From JBGYPP01 sp041838515 (GTDB lineage: Bacteria > Bacillota > Clostridia > Lachnospirales > Lachnospiraceae), in contig JBGYPP010000038.1 of the NCBI GenBank assembly GCA_041838515.1, positions 1 to 36,951 of the forward strand: a stretch of 36,951 bases of DNA, in the 5' to 3' direction. A model generated the notes under the pieces. That model ran no database searches. It saw only the letters and a list, made by a program, of their open reading frames with translations, and had not been told where the DNA came from. Numbering within the stretch: the first letter of the stretch is position 1; each line of letters begins with the position of its first letter. Made by a program: the position numbers and the translations under genes. This document shows, piece after piece, positions 1 through 8,171 of the stretch.

Positions 1-53
1 CCTTCCCTGTATAGTTCGACGCATTTCCGCTTGTACTTGTAACTATAACGCAT
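1..53 (-). CDS. Insertion-sequence transposase, N-terminal fragment (cut by window edge)
   Basis: The first 17 codons of a minus-strand gene that runs off the left edge. The peptide starts MRYSYKYKRKCVELYR, which resembles the N-terminal helix-turn-helix region of IS3-type OrfA transposase proteins from clostridia; the family call is from memory of such starts and is tentative. The ATG (51-53) is preceded at 64-68 by a GGAGG ribosome binding site with a 10-base spacer. The flanking hairpin and palindrome at 61-190 fit an IS end. The element lies to the left of the cobalt operon, ending about 56 bases beyond the cbiN stop codon. Confidence 0.55.
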   Translation of the reverse strand, partial: MRYSYKYKRKCVELYRE

Positions 54-60
54 AAAAAAA

Positions 61-94
61 TACCCTCCTTACTGGTTGTCCAGTAAAGAGGGTA
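61..94 (-). promoter_or_regulatory. Hairpin covering the transposase ribosome binding site
   Basis: Bases 61-75 and 80-94 form a 15-base inverted repeat with one mismatch and a TTGT loop. The right-hand side of the transposase leader, including GGAGG at 64-68, lies in the stem. Such a hairpin would hide the ribosome binding site in transcripts that read through the element, as known for several insertion sequences; that role is inferred here. Confidence 0.5.
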
Positions 95-145
95 CATATC
101 ACTAACTAAGTTAGCGCGATGCCCTTTTTCTTTACACAAAGTTAA

Positions 146-190
146 GGGGGTGTTGCAGTAATGATTATAAATCGTTACTGCAACACCCCC
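146..190. repeat. Long palindrome at the probable insertion-sequence end
   Basis: Arms GGGGGTGTTGCAGTAA and its exact complement flank an inner GATT/AATC pair, giving 21 paired positions with one T-G wobble and a 3-base loop. There is no following T-run on the minus strand, so it is a poor intrinsic terminator for cbiN. Position beside a transposase leader suggests a terminal or subterminal repeat of the element. It could still stop or stabilise the 3' end of the cbi transcript. Confidence 0.6.
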
Positions 191-246
191 CAATATGTCG
201 GCAATGCATATTTCATGTAATGGGTTCCTCAGTATGCCCCCAAAAC

Positions 247-567
247 CTACCTCCCGCCGCCATCCGGCTTCTGCCACTTTCTTCTCTCCACAAAGCGCCC
301 CATAAAAAATGCCAATGTGCCTACGCCTATGCCGGTTTGCAGGCAAAAGAGCAGACTCTCCACCTCTCCGGGCAGCTCTCCGCCCAAAAAGGACTCCACC
401 GGCGGCACAAACCAGGGCTCATACTCCTCTCCCAAGATCTCAGAAACAACCTGGCTGCCGGCGTCATCGGTGCCGCCAAACTCTGCACCCTTTTGTATCC
501 ACAGAGGCAGTATGGCCAAGGCCGCCACCAAAAGGCAAAGCGCGATTGCCAATCTCTTGTTTTTCAT
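247..567 (-). CDS. cbiN: CbiN, cobalt transporter subunit
   Basis: A 106-residue protein with one membrane helix near each end (about residues 5-24 and 78-95) and a short extracytoplasmic loop between them. This is the size and topology of CbiN, the auxiliary membrane component of energy-coupling-factor cobalt importers, which works with CbiM in metal loading. The start is 3 bases after the cbiM stop, with AAAGGAG inside the end of cbiM, so the two are translationally coupled. It is the last gene of the cbi operon; an insertion-sequence end follows. The loop is longer and more acidic in its middle (EILGEEYEPW) than would be needed for a simple linker, as is usual in this family. Confidence 0.9.
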   Translation of the reverse strand: MKNKRLAIALCLLVAALAILPLWIQKGAEFGGTDDAGSQVVSEILGEEYEPWFVPPVESFLGGELPGEVESLLFCLQTGIGVGTLAFFMGRFVERRKWQKPDGGGR

Positions 568-570
568 ACA

Positions 571-1317
571 CTACTCCTTTCTGCCCCTGGCCAAAAAACC
601 CATCTCCTCCTGCGCATGCCCCTCCAAGGCCATGACCATCAACACCGTCAATATACCCTCCATCACAGCCAATGGCAGCTGAGTGGGCGCAAAAACAGCC
701 AGGAATTTGCCCACAGAGGCGCCTATGCCCCCTTGCGCTGAGGGATAAGCCAAGGCCAGCTGCAGGGAGGTAATGCAGTAGGTAAATAGGTTGCCCAGAG
801 AAGCTGCGGCAAAAATATTCCACTTGGAATTCCATCCCAGCCTCCTGCCCAGCGCATATATACCATAGGTCAGGAAAGGGCCGGCCACAGCCATGGAAAA
901 CACATTTGCGCCCAGAGTGGTAATGCCGCCATGGGCCAGCAGCAGGGCCTGGAAGAGCAGGGATATGCTGCCCAGCAGGGGCATGGCCATGCCGCCAAAA
1001 AGTATGGCGCCCAGACCTGTACCTGTCATATGGGAGCAGCTGCCGGTGACGGAGGGTATCTTTAGGCTGGATAGGACGAAAACAAAGGCCGCCGCCATGG
1101 CCAGCAGTGTGATATGGGAGGCCTGCTCCCGCACCCGTTTTTGTATGTGGAAATAGCTGCCCACCAAAAAGGGCAGGGCAACCACACCCCAAGCTATACA
1201 GTAGGCCGGAGGCAGATACCCCTCCATAATGTGCATGGCTCTGGCTCCCGGAGCCACCGCCAGCCACAGGGCCAGAGCCGAGGACAGCGCCACGGCGATT
1301 TTTTGTTTTGTTTTCAT
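571..1317 (-). CDS. cbiM: CbiM, cobalt transporter substrate-binding membrane subunit
   Basis: A 248-residue polytopic membrane protein. An N-terminal signal-like segment (residues 1-27, ending ARA) is followed by MHIMEGYLPP, the hallmark start of mature CbiM, whose free N-terminal Met-His region binds the metal ion. Further family features are the SLKIPSVTGSCSHMTGTGLGA stretch, of which GSCSHMTGTG is the most typical, and ALLLAHGGITTLGANVFSM. The length is normal. AAAGGAGGGAAG sits just ahead of the ATG. It lies between cbiO and cbiN; a 102-base spacer separates it from cbiO and contains a short GC-centred palindrome at 1350-1369 that may process or attenuate the transcript. Cobalt rather than nickel specificity is inferred from the B12 riboswitch. 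Confidence 0.95.
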   Translation of the reverse strand: MKTKQKIAVALSSALALWLAVAPGARAMHIMEGYLPPAYCIAWGVVALPFLVGSYFHIQKRVREQASHITLLAMAAAFVFVLSSLKIPSVTGSCSHMTGTGLGAILFGGMAMPLLGSISLLFQALLLAHGGITTLGANVFSMAVAGPFLTYGIYALGRRLGWNSKWNIFAAASLGNLFTYCITSLQLALAYPSAQGGIGASVGKFLAVFAPTQLPLAVMEGILTVLMVMALEGHAQEEMGFLARGRKE

Positions 1318-1419
1318 TCTTCCCTCCTTTTTTTGCTAAAATCTTATCTAATTTTCCCCGCGGGAAAAATTCGACACCTGTCTAAAATCTTTGCCTGCCC
1401 CATCCGGGCAGCCTGAGGG

Positions 1420-2280
1420 CTATGCCCCGCCCGGCCATCTGGCGGCCAGCTCCTCCGGACTTCCCGGCGGCTCTTTCCCCCAGAGGCTGCCTCCGGGACG
1501 GCTGGCCAGCGCCTGCCATAGGCCGTAAAGCCTGGGCCTGGACAGTCCTGCACGTTCCAACAATTCTGCCCGGCCAAAAATCCGTCCCGGACTTCCCTGG
1601 GCCAGAATGCGCCCCTGGAAAAATATCAGTATTCTATCTGCCCAGGCGTAGGCCCTGTCCACATCATGCATGGACACCAACACGGCCATACCCTCCTTAC
1701 AGCCCTCATCCAGCATGCCTTCTATACGGGCGGATTGCCTGGGGTCGAGATTGGCATAAGGCTCATCCAGGAGCAATACTCTAGGCTGCATGGCCAAAAC
1801 CGAGGCAAGAGTAACTCTTTTCTTCTCTCCGCCGCTGATCCTATGGGGCGGCCTATGGGCCAGATGCCCTATGTCTGCCGCCTCCATGGCCGCCTCTACC
1901 CTCCTGTCTAGATTGACTCCCCGCATACCCATATTGGCCGGGCCAAAACCCACCTCCGACAGAACGGTGGTGGCCAGAATCTGCTGCTCCGCCTCCTGGA
2001 ATACCAAGCCCACCTTAGAGGGCCAATCTCCGGGCGGCCTGCCGGACCAGGGCCTGCCCTGAAAACATATTTCTCCGGAAAGGGCCGGCAGTAGGCCGGC
2101 CAGCGCCAGCAACAGACTGGTCTTGCCGGAGCCGTTCTCTCCCAGCAGAGCCACTTTTTCTCCCGAGCGAATACAAAAATCCACACCGTCCAAGGCCGGC
2201 CTCTGTCCCCTGCCATAGGAAAAGCACAGTCCCTTGGCCTCCAGCAGGGGTATATCCGCTTCCACGCCCCTCTCTGACAT
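1420..2280 (-). CDS. cbiO: CbiO, cobalt transporter ATPase
   Basis: A 286-residue ABC ATPase that powers the CbiMNQ cobalt importer at the inner face of the membrane. Walker A is GENGSGKT (about residues 47-54), the Q-loop is LVFQEAEQQI, the signature is ISGGEKKR (about 148-155), Walker B is VLLLDEP (about 168-174) and the switch histidine is in LVSMHD. The chosen ATG at 2278-2280 lies 8 bases after the cbiQ stop and has a GGAGGGGGTG site in the end of cbiQ. A start 54 bases upstream would overlap cbiQ and lacks a better site. The C-terminal extension after the ATPase core (about 60 residues) is Gly/Pro-rich. Confidence 0.93.
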   Translation of the reverse strand: MSERGVEADIPLLEAKGLCFSYGRGQRPALDGVDFCIRSGEKVALLGENGSGKTSLLLALAGLLPALSGEICFQGRPWSGRPPGDWPSKVGLVFQEAEQQILATTVLSEVGFGPANMGMRGVNLDRRVEAAMEAADIGHLAHRPPHRISGGEKKRVTLASVLAMQPRVLLLDEPYANLDPRQSARIEGMLDEGCKEGMAVLVSMHDVDRAYAWADRILIFFQGRILAQGSPGRIFGRAELLERAGLSRPRLYGLWQALASRPGGSLWGKEPPGSPEELAARWPGGA

Positions 2281-2288
2281 TTGCAATA

Positions 2289-3044
2289 TCACCCCCTCCA
2301 CACCAAGGCCAGGGCCAATAGGGCCAGACACCAAAGAACGCCCGGCAGCCAGGGAGCCTTTCCCCCGGGAGGTTCCGGAGCATACAGGGCCAAACGGCCC
2401 CTATACCCCCTGGCCTCCATGGCCATATAGCTCCAGCCAGCTTTTTCCGCCGCCAAAACCCACAAATTGCCTCCTATCAATCCCATACTGGCCAGTGCAG
2501 ACCTCAGAGAGGAAAAACCCAGGCGCGCCCTTGCCGCCCTGGTCATCTGCGCCGCCAACTCCCCCAGCACATAGGAAAAACGCAGACTGAGGAAAAGCAG
2601 ATCCGCCAACAGGGCCGGCAAACCCCATCTCTGCAACAGCGCCAGCAGACGCTCCAGGGGCAGCTTGGCCGTCAACAGCCGCAATACCGACAGGGAGGCT
2701 GCCACCCTGGCCCCCAGATACAAACTGCGCAAGGCCAGCTCCCTATTGCTCCACAAAACCAAAGACCCCAGGCGAAACCACAGCGCCCCGGGCGGCGCCT
2801 GCCCTATTTCCACGGCCATCCAAAGCAGGGAGGGCAGCAGTATGGGCAGGGCAGGCATAAAAAAAGCGCCGTATTCCCTCATGTCCATGCCATCCCCAAT
2901 CAGGCATATCCAAAGCGAACTGCCTATGACCAGCGCCAGCACCGGCCAGGGGCTGCCAGCCAGGGCCAGACACAGCAATGCCAGACAAAAGGCAAGGGAG
3001 AAATCCCCCTGCCAAGGCACCGGATACCTATCCGCAACACCCAT
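2289..3044 (-). CDS. cbiQ: CbiQ, cobalt transporter transmembrane (T) component
   Basis: A 251-residue membrane protein with about five to six hydrophobic segments. It is the T component that couples ATP hydrolysis by CbiO to movement of the CbiM/CbiN substrate-binding unit. The conserved coupling motif of the family appears as MEARGYRG near residues 210-217. I chose the ATG at 3042-3044 because GGAGAGGAGG lies 6 bases upstream and the product then starts MGVADRYP; an ATG 66 bases further upstream lacks such a site. It is the first gene of the operon and follows a leader with a cobalamin riboswitch and a terminator. The order Q-O-M-N differs from the usual M-N-Q-O. Confidence 0.92.
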   Translation of the reverse strand: MGVADRYPVPWQGDFSLAFCLALLCLALAGSPWPVLALVIGSSLWICLIGDGMDMREYGAFFMPALPILLPSLLWMAVEIGQAPPGALWFRLGSLVLWSNRELALRSLYLGARVAASLSVLRLLTAKLPLERLLALLQRWGLPALLADLLFLSLRFSYVLGELAAQMTRAARARLGFSSLRSALASMGLIGGNLWVLAAEKAGWSYMAMEARGYRGRLALYAPEPPGGKAPWLPGVLWCLALLALALVWRG

Positions 3045-3245
3045 GTCCGCCTCCTCTCCATTGCGCAAATTCTGCATATAGATCCGGGTCAAAAATGCAA
3101 GCGCAGACACCAGATATGCCCGGACACGCTATGCCCGGAGCATTTCCGGACACTGGCCCCGGCCCGGCTCTGCCCATACACACTCTACACATACGCTGCG
3201 CCCACACTATGCCGGGCAATTTCGCAACCATCCAGTTTCCACAAC

Positions 3246-3267
3246 AAAAAAAGAGGCTTGCCGCCTC
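3246..3267 (-). terminator. Intrinsic terminator of the cobalamin riboswitch
   Basis: On the minus strand GAGGC-ggcaa-GCCTC is followed by seven T residues, between the aptamer and cbiQ. The loop base run CGGCAA can pair with TTGCCG just after the aptamer (around 3321-3326), which gives a plausible antiterminator. A second, weaker GGGG/CCCC hairpin sits at 3290-3306. Together these suggest transcription control by B12. Confidence 0.75.
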
Positions 3268-3360
3268 CTAATGAAAAATTGCCACACAAAACAAAGGGGA
3301 TACTCCCCCGCTCTGCCGGCAACCCTTGATTCCGAAGGGCGGCGCTATGTCCCAGCCGCA

Positions 3361-3529
3361 GGCAAACAGCAAGTATTCTGACTACGGGCCAGCCCATCCC
3401 CCTTCCCGGATGCCTCCAGTGGGTATCCCCTTTCGGGGCGGATGTGCCTTGTACGACCCTTACAGCAGCGGTCCTGTGGGGGATTTGCACCCCGCTTCCT
3501 GGAAATTCCTTTCCACATTGCTGTCTGCC
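3361..3529 (-). promoter_or_regulatory. Cobalamin (B12) riboswitch aptamer
   Basis: Read on the minus strand, this contains the typical B12-aptamer elements in order: a closing P1 helix formed by 3518-3529 with 3361-3372 (12 pairs, one wobble), GGGGTGCAAATCCCCC, GACCGCTGCTGTAAG, the CCCACTGGAGGCA box and GTAGTCAGAATACTTGC at the 3' side. It lies between a sigma-A promoter and the cbi operon. Cobalt uptake genes are standard targets: high coenzyme B12 should lower expression. Confidence 0.95.
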
Positions 3530-3560
3530 CATATAAAATTTATCTAAAAAAACCATAAAT

Positions 3561-3589
3561 AGTATAGCAGAAAAAATTGGGTCTGGCAA
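3561..3589 (-). promoter_or_regulatory. Sigma-A promoter of the cbi operon
   Basis: Minus-strand -35 TTGCCA (3584-3589) and -10 TATACT (3561-3566) with a 17-base spacer. Predicted start about 25 bases upstream of the riboswitch P1 helix. Confidence 0.75.
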
Positions 3590-3670
3590 GATAATAATAC
3601 ACGGACGGCATATACTGACCCGAAAGGCCTTGCCAAAAAGGCAGGATTTTCCTGTGTTCACCTTGTAAAT

Positions 3671-3700
3671 AAAAAAAGCCAGGCCGCCGCAGCGCCTGGC
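3671..3700 (-). terminator. Terminator after the 155-residue membrane protein gene
   Basis: Minus-strand stem GCCAGGC/GCCTGGC with a 9-base loop followed by seven T residues, 17 bases after the stop codon at 3717. It separates this unit from the cbi promoter. Confidence 0.85.
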
Positions 3701-3716
3701 CGCCCCTCCGGGGGGA

Positions 3717-4184
3717 TTAGATCTGGGTAAATACAAATTGCTCATCCTTATTAAAGGACAGCGCATAAGAACGGCCGGACTCCACCTGCACCGTCAATTT
3801 GGCAGGCCCATAGGTGGTAGTGACCCTCTTGTGCAGCACGCCGGGGCGGCTCTTCACATAGGACACCTCCAGAGTGTGGCTGCCGGGCCTCAGCCAGTAG
3901 ACAAACTGCCCCTTCTTATTGACCTCGAATATGCTCTCGTGCCCCTCTATGCTGTGCAGCGTCATGCTGTGGGGGGTCACATATGTGCCTCCGGTTTGCA
4001 GCAATATGCTGGAAGCATTTGGATTCTCCTCACGAAACTTGGCCGCCTGATTTCCCTGCTTCTTCTTGTATATCATGCCAAATACCAGGGATAGCACCAT
4101 AAACCCCGGCACTATCAACAGATAATACTTGGCCTGACCCATGCCCTCCAGCATCATGCCAAAGGAATCGAAAAACTGTTGCAT
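3717..4184 (-). CDS. Small membrane-anchored protein with a beta-rich C-terminal domain, unknown function
   Basis: A 155-residue protein. Residues about 20-39 form one membrane helix followed by KKK, so the C-terminal 115 residues are probably linked to a membrane with the positive side inside. The remainder alternates short hydrophobic strands and turns (for example FEVNKKGQFVYWLRPGSHTL and KLTVQVESGRSYAL), similar in style to PEGA-like or transthyretin-like beta domains; no family is recognised with confidence. I chose the ATG at 4182-4184 because AGGAGG lies 10 bases upstream; a longer in-frame start at 4277 would add a Gly/Arg-rich stretch with no site. A terminator follows. It may share a transcript with the gene at 4386-4826 upstream. 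Confidence 0.7.
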   Translation of the reverse strand: MQQFFDSFGMMLEGMGQAKYYLLIVPGFMVLSLVFGMIYKKKQGNQAAKFREENPNASSILLQTGGTYVTPHSMTLHSIEGHESIFEVNKKGQFVYWLRPGSHTLEVSYVKSRPGVLHKRVTTTYGPAKLTVQVESGRSYALSFNKDEQFVFTQI

Positions 4185-4385
4185 CCTACCCTTACCTCCT
4201 CCTCTGCCCCTACAGGGCACATGCCGGAAACCGCCGGCTGCTTTGCCGGAGCCTCCACCTGTTTTGTATCTGCGCAAACGGGATATGTGGACAGCCCCTT
4301 TGGCTCTGGAATACCCTCGGCCCCAAAGGCAGCCCTCCCCCTGATCCCGGAATTGCCTGACATAGCTGGCCCATTTGACCGCCGC

Positions 4386-4826
4386 CTAATCCCGCCTCCG
4401 GGTTTCCAATTCTATGGGCTTTTGCTTATCCCCCACTATGCCCAGATCCTCCATCAGGGAATAGAACTGCGACTGCCCCAGCAGGGAACAATCCGCATAC
4501 AATCTCTTCTCTCCATTGAAAAACTCCAGCTCAGCCTCGCCGCCGCTGCTGGTCTTAGCCGTAATGCTCCACTCGCTCAGGCGAAAATGCATTTTCTTCC
4601 GGCCCTCCCGGATCAGCAGCTCCTCTCCCTCCAGCCGCACATACACCAGAGAGCTGATTAGCGCAAAATAGATATAGAATAGGCCTGCGCCGGCTGTCAG
4701 CCCATATACCCACAGGGGATTTTCCAAAAAGATGCTTGTGCCGTAATAAACTAGACCCAGGAAAAAAATGCCCAGAACGGCGGTTTTGATCACAGAGAGA
4801 ACACTGCTCCTATACTCTTTTATCAT
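4386..4826 (-). CDS. Two-helix membrane protein with a PH-like domain, unknown function
   Basis: A 146-residue protein with two membrane helices (about residues 13-32 and 39-60) followed by a cytosolic beta-rich part that contains VRLEGEELLIREGRKKMHF and ends in a charged tail. This layout resembles YcxB or bacterial PH-domain membrane proteins, in which a pair of helices precedes a PH-like fold; the assignment is tentative. Its ribosome binding site is weak (AAGGG about 8 bases upstream of ATG). A clear promoter lies at 4876-4904. A 200-base stretch between its stop and the next start (4185-4385) holds no gene I can support. Confidence 0.65.
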   Translation of the reverse strand: MIKEYRSSVLSVIKTAVLGIFFLGLVYYGTSIFLENPLWVYGLTAGAGLFYIYFALISSLVYVRLEGEELLIREGRKKMHFRLSEWSITAKTSSGGEAELEFFNGEKRLYADCSLLGQSQFYSLMEDLGIVGDKQKPIELETRRRD

Positions 4827-4875
4827 TTGCAGCCCTTTTGTATAGTCTAAAAGTACTATTTTTTACTCCCTTAGG

Positions 4876-4904
4876 AATATATACCATAGAGATGTTTTTT
4901 GCAA
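4876..4904 (-). promoter_or_regulatory. Sigma-A promoter for the 4386-4826 gene
   Basis: Minus-strand -35 TTGCAA (4899-4904), -10 TATATT (4876-4881), 17-base spacer. The rest of the gap 4905-5094 is AT-rich and contains an 8-base inverted repeat (4993-5000 with 5018-5025), but no gene or clear terminator. Confidence 0.65.
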
Positions 4905-5094
4905 TACGGCTATTTCATATTTTTTCACCCTAAAGCGGCAAATCCCTCTGCCCTATCCCATCCCCCTGTCCAATCTCACCATCCCCACTGCCTTATCAAA
5001 GCCAGTTTTCAGAATGTTTTGATAATTCCTATTCTGTGCCTATTATTTTATTGTGCAAACTGCTCCACATCGCCGTCAGCAGCCGGGTTTTTTT

Positions 5095-6276
5095 CTAATC
5101 CCCCCTGGGCGGCCGCCTGCCCAGAAACGCCCGGCCCAACCCCCACACAAGTCCCCAGGCCAAGACCATAGCCCAAGAACCGCTCCCCCGGCCATATTCC
5201 GCAGCCTGCAAATACCAAAAGGCAGGCAGACAGGACTGTATGGGCCGCAGATAGATGATGTCCGCGAGAATAGGCAGCAAGAAACACAGGGCCAAAAACA
5301 AAAAAGGCAGGATATGTGCCATCACGCGCCAGGAAAGAAATAAGGCCAGGCATTGCACACACAAAATGCCGGCCAGGGCGTACAGAGCCAAATGCCCTAT
5401 CTCCCAGCCCCAGCCCCTCCACTGGCTGCCCCCCAGGCCGGCAGCCATCCAGGCGCCCATACCCCGGCCCGCAAACACCGAAAGCCAGAGCGCTGCCAGC
5501 ACAGACAAGCCCATGGCCAGCCCCATAATGCAGGTATATGCCCATCCCAGGCTGCGGCGGGCCTCCCAGGGAATATCCCCCCACAGCCCCCTATGCCTTT
5601 CCCTGCCATAATAAACCCTGGCCGCCCACAGCCCCATAAAGAGCCAAAGCGCCAAAAATCCCCTAAGAGGGTGTGTGCCCTCACCACTGGCAGTTGCTCC
5701 TGAAACCACAGGCGTATCTGCCCCATCCCCGGCTGAGCCGGATACTATATGCCCGGAGGTATCTGCCAGGGGCTGAAACCAACTCCTCTGCTGCTGCCTT
5801 CTCTGAAATAAGGCATAGAGCTCTCCCTCCTCCATATCGGCTATGCCCTGACGGCGGACAAAGGACGCCAAAGCGAGGGCGGCCAGCTCCGGATAGGCCT
5901 TGGCAAATACCTTGGTGCGTAGCAGCTGGGTTTCCACATCCTCCACAGCCTGTATCCACCTGGCCGGAGCTTCTCCCCCCTCCATCCACTGCTGCAGTAG
6001 ATCCTCCTCCACAGCCACCGCCGCTTTTACCTCAGCCATCCCCACCCAGGCCAGGGCCTGCTCTTCCCCTCCTGGCGCCTCCAAAAACTCCATATAGGCA
6101 TCCCCGGCCAGGGGCCAATCCTTGGAATACACAGCCACTCTGGCCATGCCGGAGCTGGCAGGCATATGAGAAAAATGCCCCAGCAATACAGCGGCAAGAG
6201 GCGGCATCAACAGCAGAGCCCACACAGCCCTATATCCAAACAAATGCCGGCCAGCCAAGCGCCACAAGCCCCTCAT
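5095..6276 (-). CDS. ABC-2 type exporter permease
   Basis: A 393-residue membrane protein with the ABC-2 plan: one N-terminal helix (about residues 18-37), a roughly 170-residue extracytoplasmic domain rich in Glu and Ala, then about six helices to the C-terminus. It should form the membrane part of an exporter with the neighbouring permease and the ATPase at 7446-8171. The ATG at 6274-6276 has AAAGGAG 8 bases upstream; a GTG/ATG further upstream would add 12 residues. It is the last gene of the run; no convincing terminator follows. The substrate cannot be told from sequence. The extracytoplasmic domain carries the low-complexity stretch SGSAGDGADTPVVSGATASG before the helices resume. Confidence 0.75.
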   Translation of the reverse strand: MRGLWRLAGRHLFGYRAVWALLLMPPLAAVLLGHFSHMPASSGMARVAVYSKDWPLAGDAYMEFLEAPGGEEQALAWVGMAEVKAAVAVEEDLLQQWMEGGEAPARWIQAVEDVETQLLRTKVFAKAYPELAALALASFVRRQGIADMEEGELYALFQRRQQQRSWFQPLADTSGHIVSGSAGDGADTPVVSGATASGEGTHPLRGFLALWLFMGLWAARVYYGRERHRGLWGDIPWEARRSLGWAYTCIMGLAMGLSVLAALWLSVFAGRGMGAWMAAGLGGSQWRGWGWEIGHLALYALAGILCVQCLALFLSWRVMAHILPFLFLALCFLLPILADIIYLRPIQSCLPAFWYLQAAEYGRGSGSWAMVLAWGLVWGLGRAFLGRRPPRGD

Positions 6277-6321
6277 TATCCCGCTCCTTTCCCTATATTT
6301 CTCCACAACCAAGCTGCCTGT

Positions 6322-7518
6322 TCACGCCCGGGCCATACGGCTTTTCCGCAGGGCATAGGCCGCCAGGGCGGCGGCCAGACCCCAAATCCACAAAAGCCAA
6401 CTGTCCGCAGATGAGGAGGCCAGGGCTTGCTGAACTCCAGCCAATAGCAGACCCGGAGGCAGCCGCCTCCCCCAGAGCCCCATCCACTGAGGCAGCCACT
6501 CCACGGGCAAGAACAAGCCCCCCATATACCCGGCGGCCAAAAGCAGGAACAGGGCTTGCAAATATCCGTCCAAGGGGGAAAAATGCCCATTCTGCCATGC
6601 CAGGAGGCACAAGATCCACATCAGGCTAGGCCCCAGGGAGGCCTTCCACAGCACCAGGCCTGTGGAGGGCCAAAAATATTCCATGGCCAGCGCCGTCCCC
6701 AGCATACACAGCAAGGAACCAAGCCACAAAACCAAGGCCTCTGCCGCCAACTGGGCAGCCGCTCCCAATCCGGCCCCGCTCAGCATACGCTCCTGGCCAT
6801 GGTCCGCCTTCGTCCAAAAAGCACTCAAATGCAGGGAAAAGAGCAAAAAAATCCACACATAGGCGGCGGATAGATAATATTTTGTCAAATTGATGCCCAT
6901 AGGATTTACGGATTGAATATGCGCAAAAAAATCCTCCCTGTGCAGTATTCTCTCCATCAGAGAGAGGAACAGCGCATCCGCCTCCCCTGCCTCCACATCC
7001 CAACCGTAAACCCTCTCTCCCTCCCAGAGGGCCTGTACGGCCTGCAAAGATGCGCCCAACAGCCCGGATACATCCTCCAGCAGACTCTCTGTCAAGACCT
7101 GGGACAACACACCGCCGCCGGCCTTATAATACATGGGCATGGGTTCTCCACGGTATAAGGCTTGGGAAAATCCCTCCGGCACCAGTATATACGCCCATAT
7201 CCTCCCCTGAGCCAGGGCCGGATCCAATTCCTCCTCCTCCAGCAACACCCACTCCAGGCTATGGCGGGATACATCTACCCTGGACAGCATTTCCAATCCA
7301 AAGCCCAGATACTCCCCCTCTATATCCCCGGCCAGACCTATGGGCAGCCGGGATATGCTCTCCTGCTCCTCCTCCTGCCAAAGACTGCCGGCGGCAAGCA
7401 GCGCCGCCGCCAAAGCCGTGGTGGCCAGAAATATGGGCAATAGGCCTAGACATTTGCGGATTTGGAACCCTGTGTACCGGACAAACGCGCCAGAAGCGCC
7501 TCTACGTTCCCATCCCAT
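6322..7518 (-). CDS. ABC-2 type exporter permease
   Basis: A 398-residue membrane protein with an N-terminal helix (about residues 24-45), a large extracytoplasmic domain (about 50-210) and about six helices in the C-terminal half. It has the same plan as its neighbour at 5095-6276, so the two probably form a heterodimer. The product ends in an Ala/Arg tail. I chose the ATG at 7516-7518 because GGAGG lies 7 bases upstream; another ATG is 6 bases further up. The start lies 73 bases inside the 3' end of the ATPase gene, in another frame, which suggests translational coupling. The ectodomain contains ILVPEGFSQALYRGEPMPMY, typical of YhgE/ABC-2 ectodomains. Confidence 0.78.
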   Translation of the reverse strand: MGWERRGASGAFVRYTGFQIRKCLGLLPIFLATTALAAALLAAGSLWQEEEQESISRLPIGLAGDIEGEYLGFGLEMLSRVDVSRHSLEWVLLEEEELDPALAQGRIWAYILVPEGFSQALYRGEPMPMYYKAGGGVLSQVLTESLLEDVSGLLGASLQAVQALWEGERVYGWDVEAGEADALFLSLMERILHREDFFAHIQSVNPMGINLTKYYLSAAYVWIFLLFSLHLSAFWTKADHGQERMLSGAGLGAAAQLAAEALVLWLGSLLCMLGTALAMEYFWPSTGLVLWKASLGPSLMWILCLLAWQNGHFSPLDGYLQALFLLLAAGYMGGLFLPVEWLPQWMGLWGRRLPPGLLLAGVQQALASSSADSWLLWIWGLAAALAAYALRKSRMARA

Positions 7519-8171
7519 GTCCATGCCTCCATCTTGCCGCCCTCCAATAGACTATGGCTATGGCAGGCAGCCAACTCCTCCATATCATGGCTGGCCAACA
7601 ATACCATGCCCCCTGCGGCAGTATATTCCTCCAAAAATTCCCTTATGGCCAGCCTGGCCGGCAAATCCAGCGCCGCAGAAGGCTCATCCAGACACAACAG
7701 CTTGGGCCCGGAGGCCAGAGCGCAGCCTATGGACAGTCGCTTGCGCATACCTCCGGATAACTGCCTTATGGGCTTTTGCAAAAAATCCCCCACGCCCAAT
7801 CTCTTAAGCTCCCCCTCCTCCAGAGAACGCTCCATCCCCCGCCGGCCATACCACAACAGGGCATAATCTATAGCCCGCATATCCTCAGAAAAGGGAGATG
7901 CCTGAGGCACATAGGACACCCAGGAGGCCCTCTGCCAGCCATTCCGCAGCATATCCCGGCCGCAAAGAAGCACCTCCCCCCCATCTGCAGGCCATATGCC
8001 GGCCAAAACCGACAGCAGCGTAGATTTTCCCTGGCCGTTGGCCCCTATGACTCCCCTCTGCTCCCCGGCCTCCATGGAAAATCCCACAGAATCCAGCACC
8101 TTTTTCTTCCCATAGGACTTGGACAGATTCCGCACCTCCAAGCCCGGCAGCGCCTCCGTCTTATCCGCCAT
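7446..8171 (-). CDS. ABC exporter ATPase
   Basis: A 241-residue ABC ATPase of the CcmA/ABC-2 class. Walker A is GANGQGKST (about residues 43-51), the Q-loop is VSYVPQASPF, the signature is LSGGMRKRLSIG, Walker B is KLLCLDEP and the switch histidine is in LLASHDMEEL. It should energise the permease pair encoded downstream. The ATG at 8169-8171 has AGAGGAGG 4 bases upstream. The start overlaps the end of the orphan gene 8161-9963 by 11 bases, and the 3' end overlaps the next permease by 73 bases. The whole run is therefore packed as one transcript. Confidence 0.88.
   Translation of the reverse strand: MADKTEALPGLEVRNLSKSYGKKKVLDSVGFSMEAGEQRGVIGANGQGKSTLLSVLAGIWPADGGEVLLCGRDMLRNGWQRASWVSYVPQASPFSEDMRAIDYALLWYGRRGMERSLEEGELKRLGVGDFLQKPIRQLSGGMRKRLSIGCALASGPKLLCLDEPSAALDLPARLAIREFLEEYTAAGGMVLLASHDMEELAACHSHSLLEGGKMEAWTWDGNVEALLARLSGTQGSKSANV

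Noticed and set aside
4154..4363. Minus-strand frame of 69 codons between the two small membrane protein genes
   Set aside because: No ribosome binding site, overlaps the start of the next gene, and the composition does not look like a folded protein.
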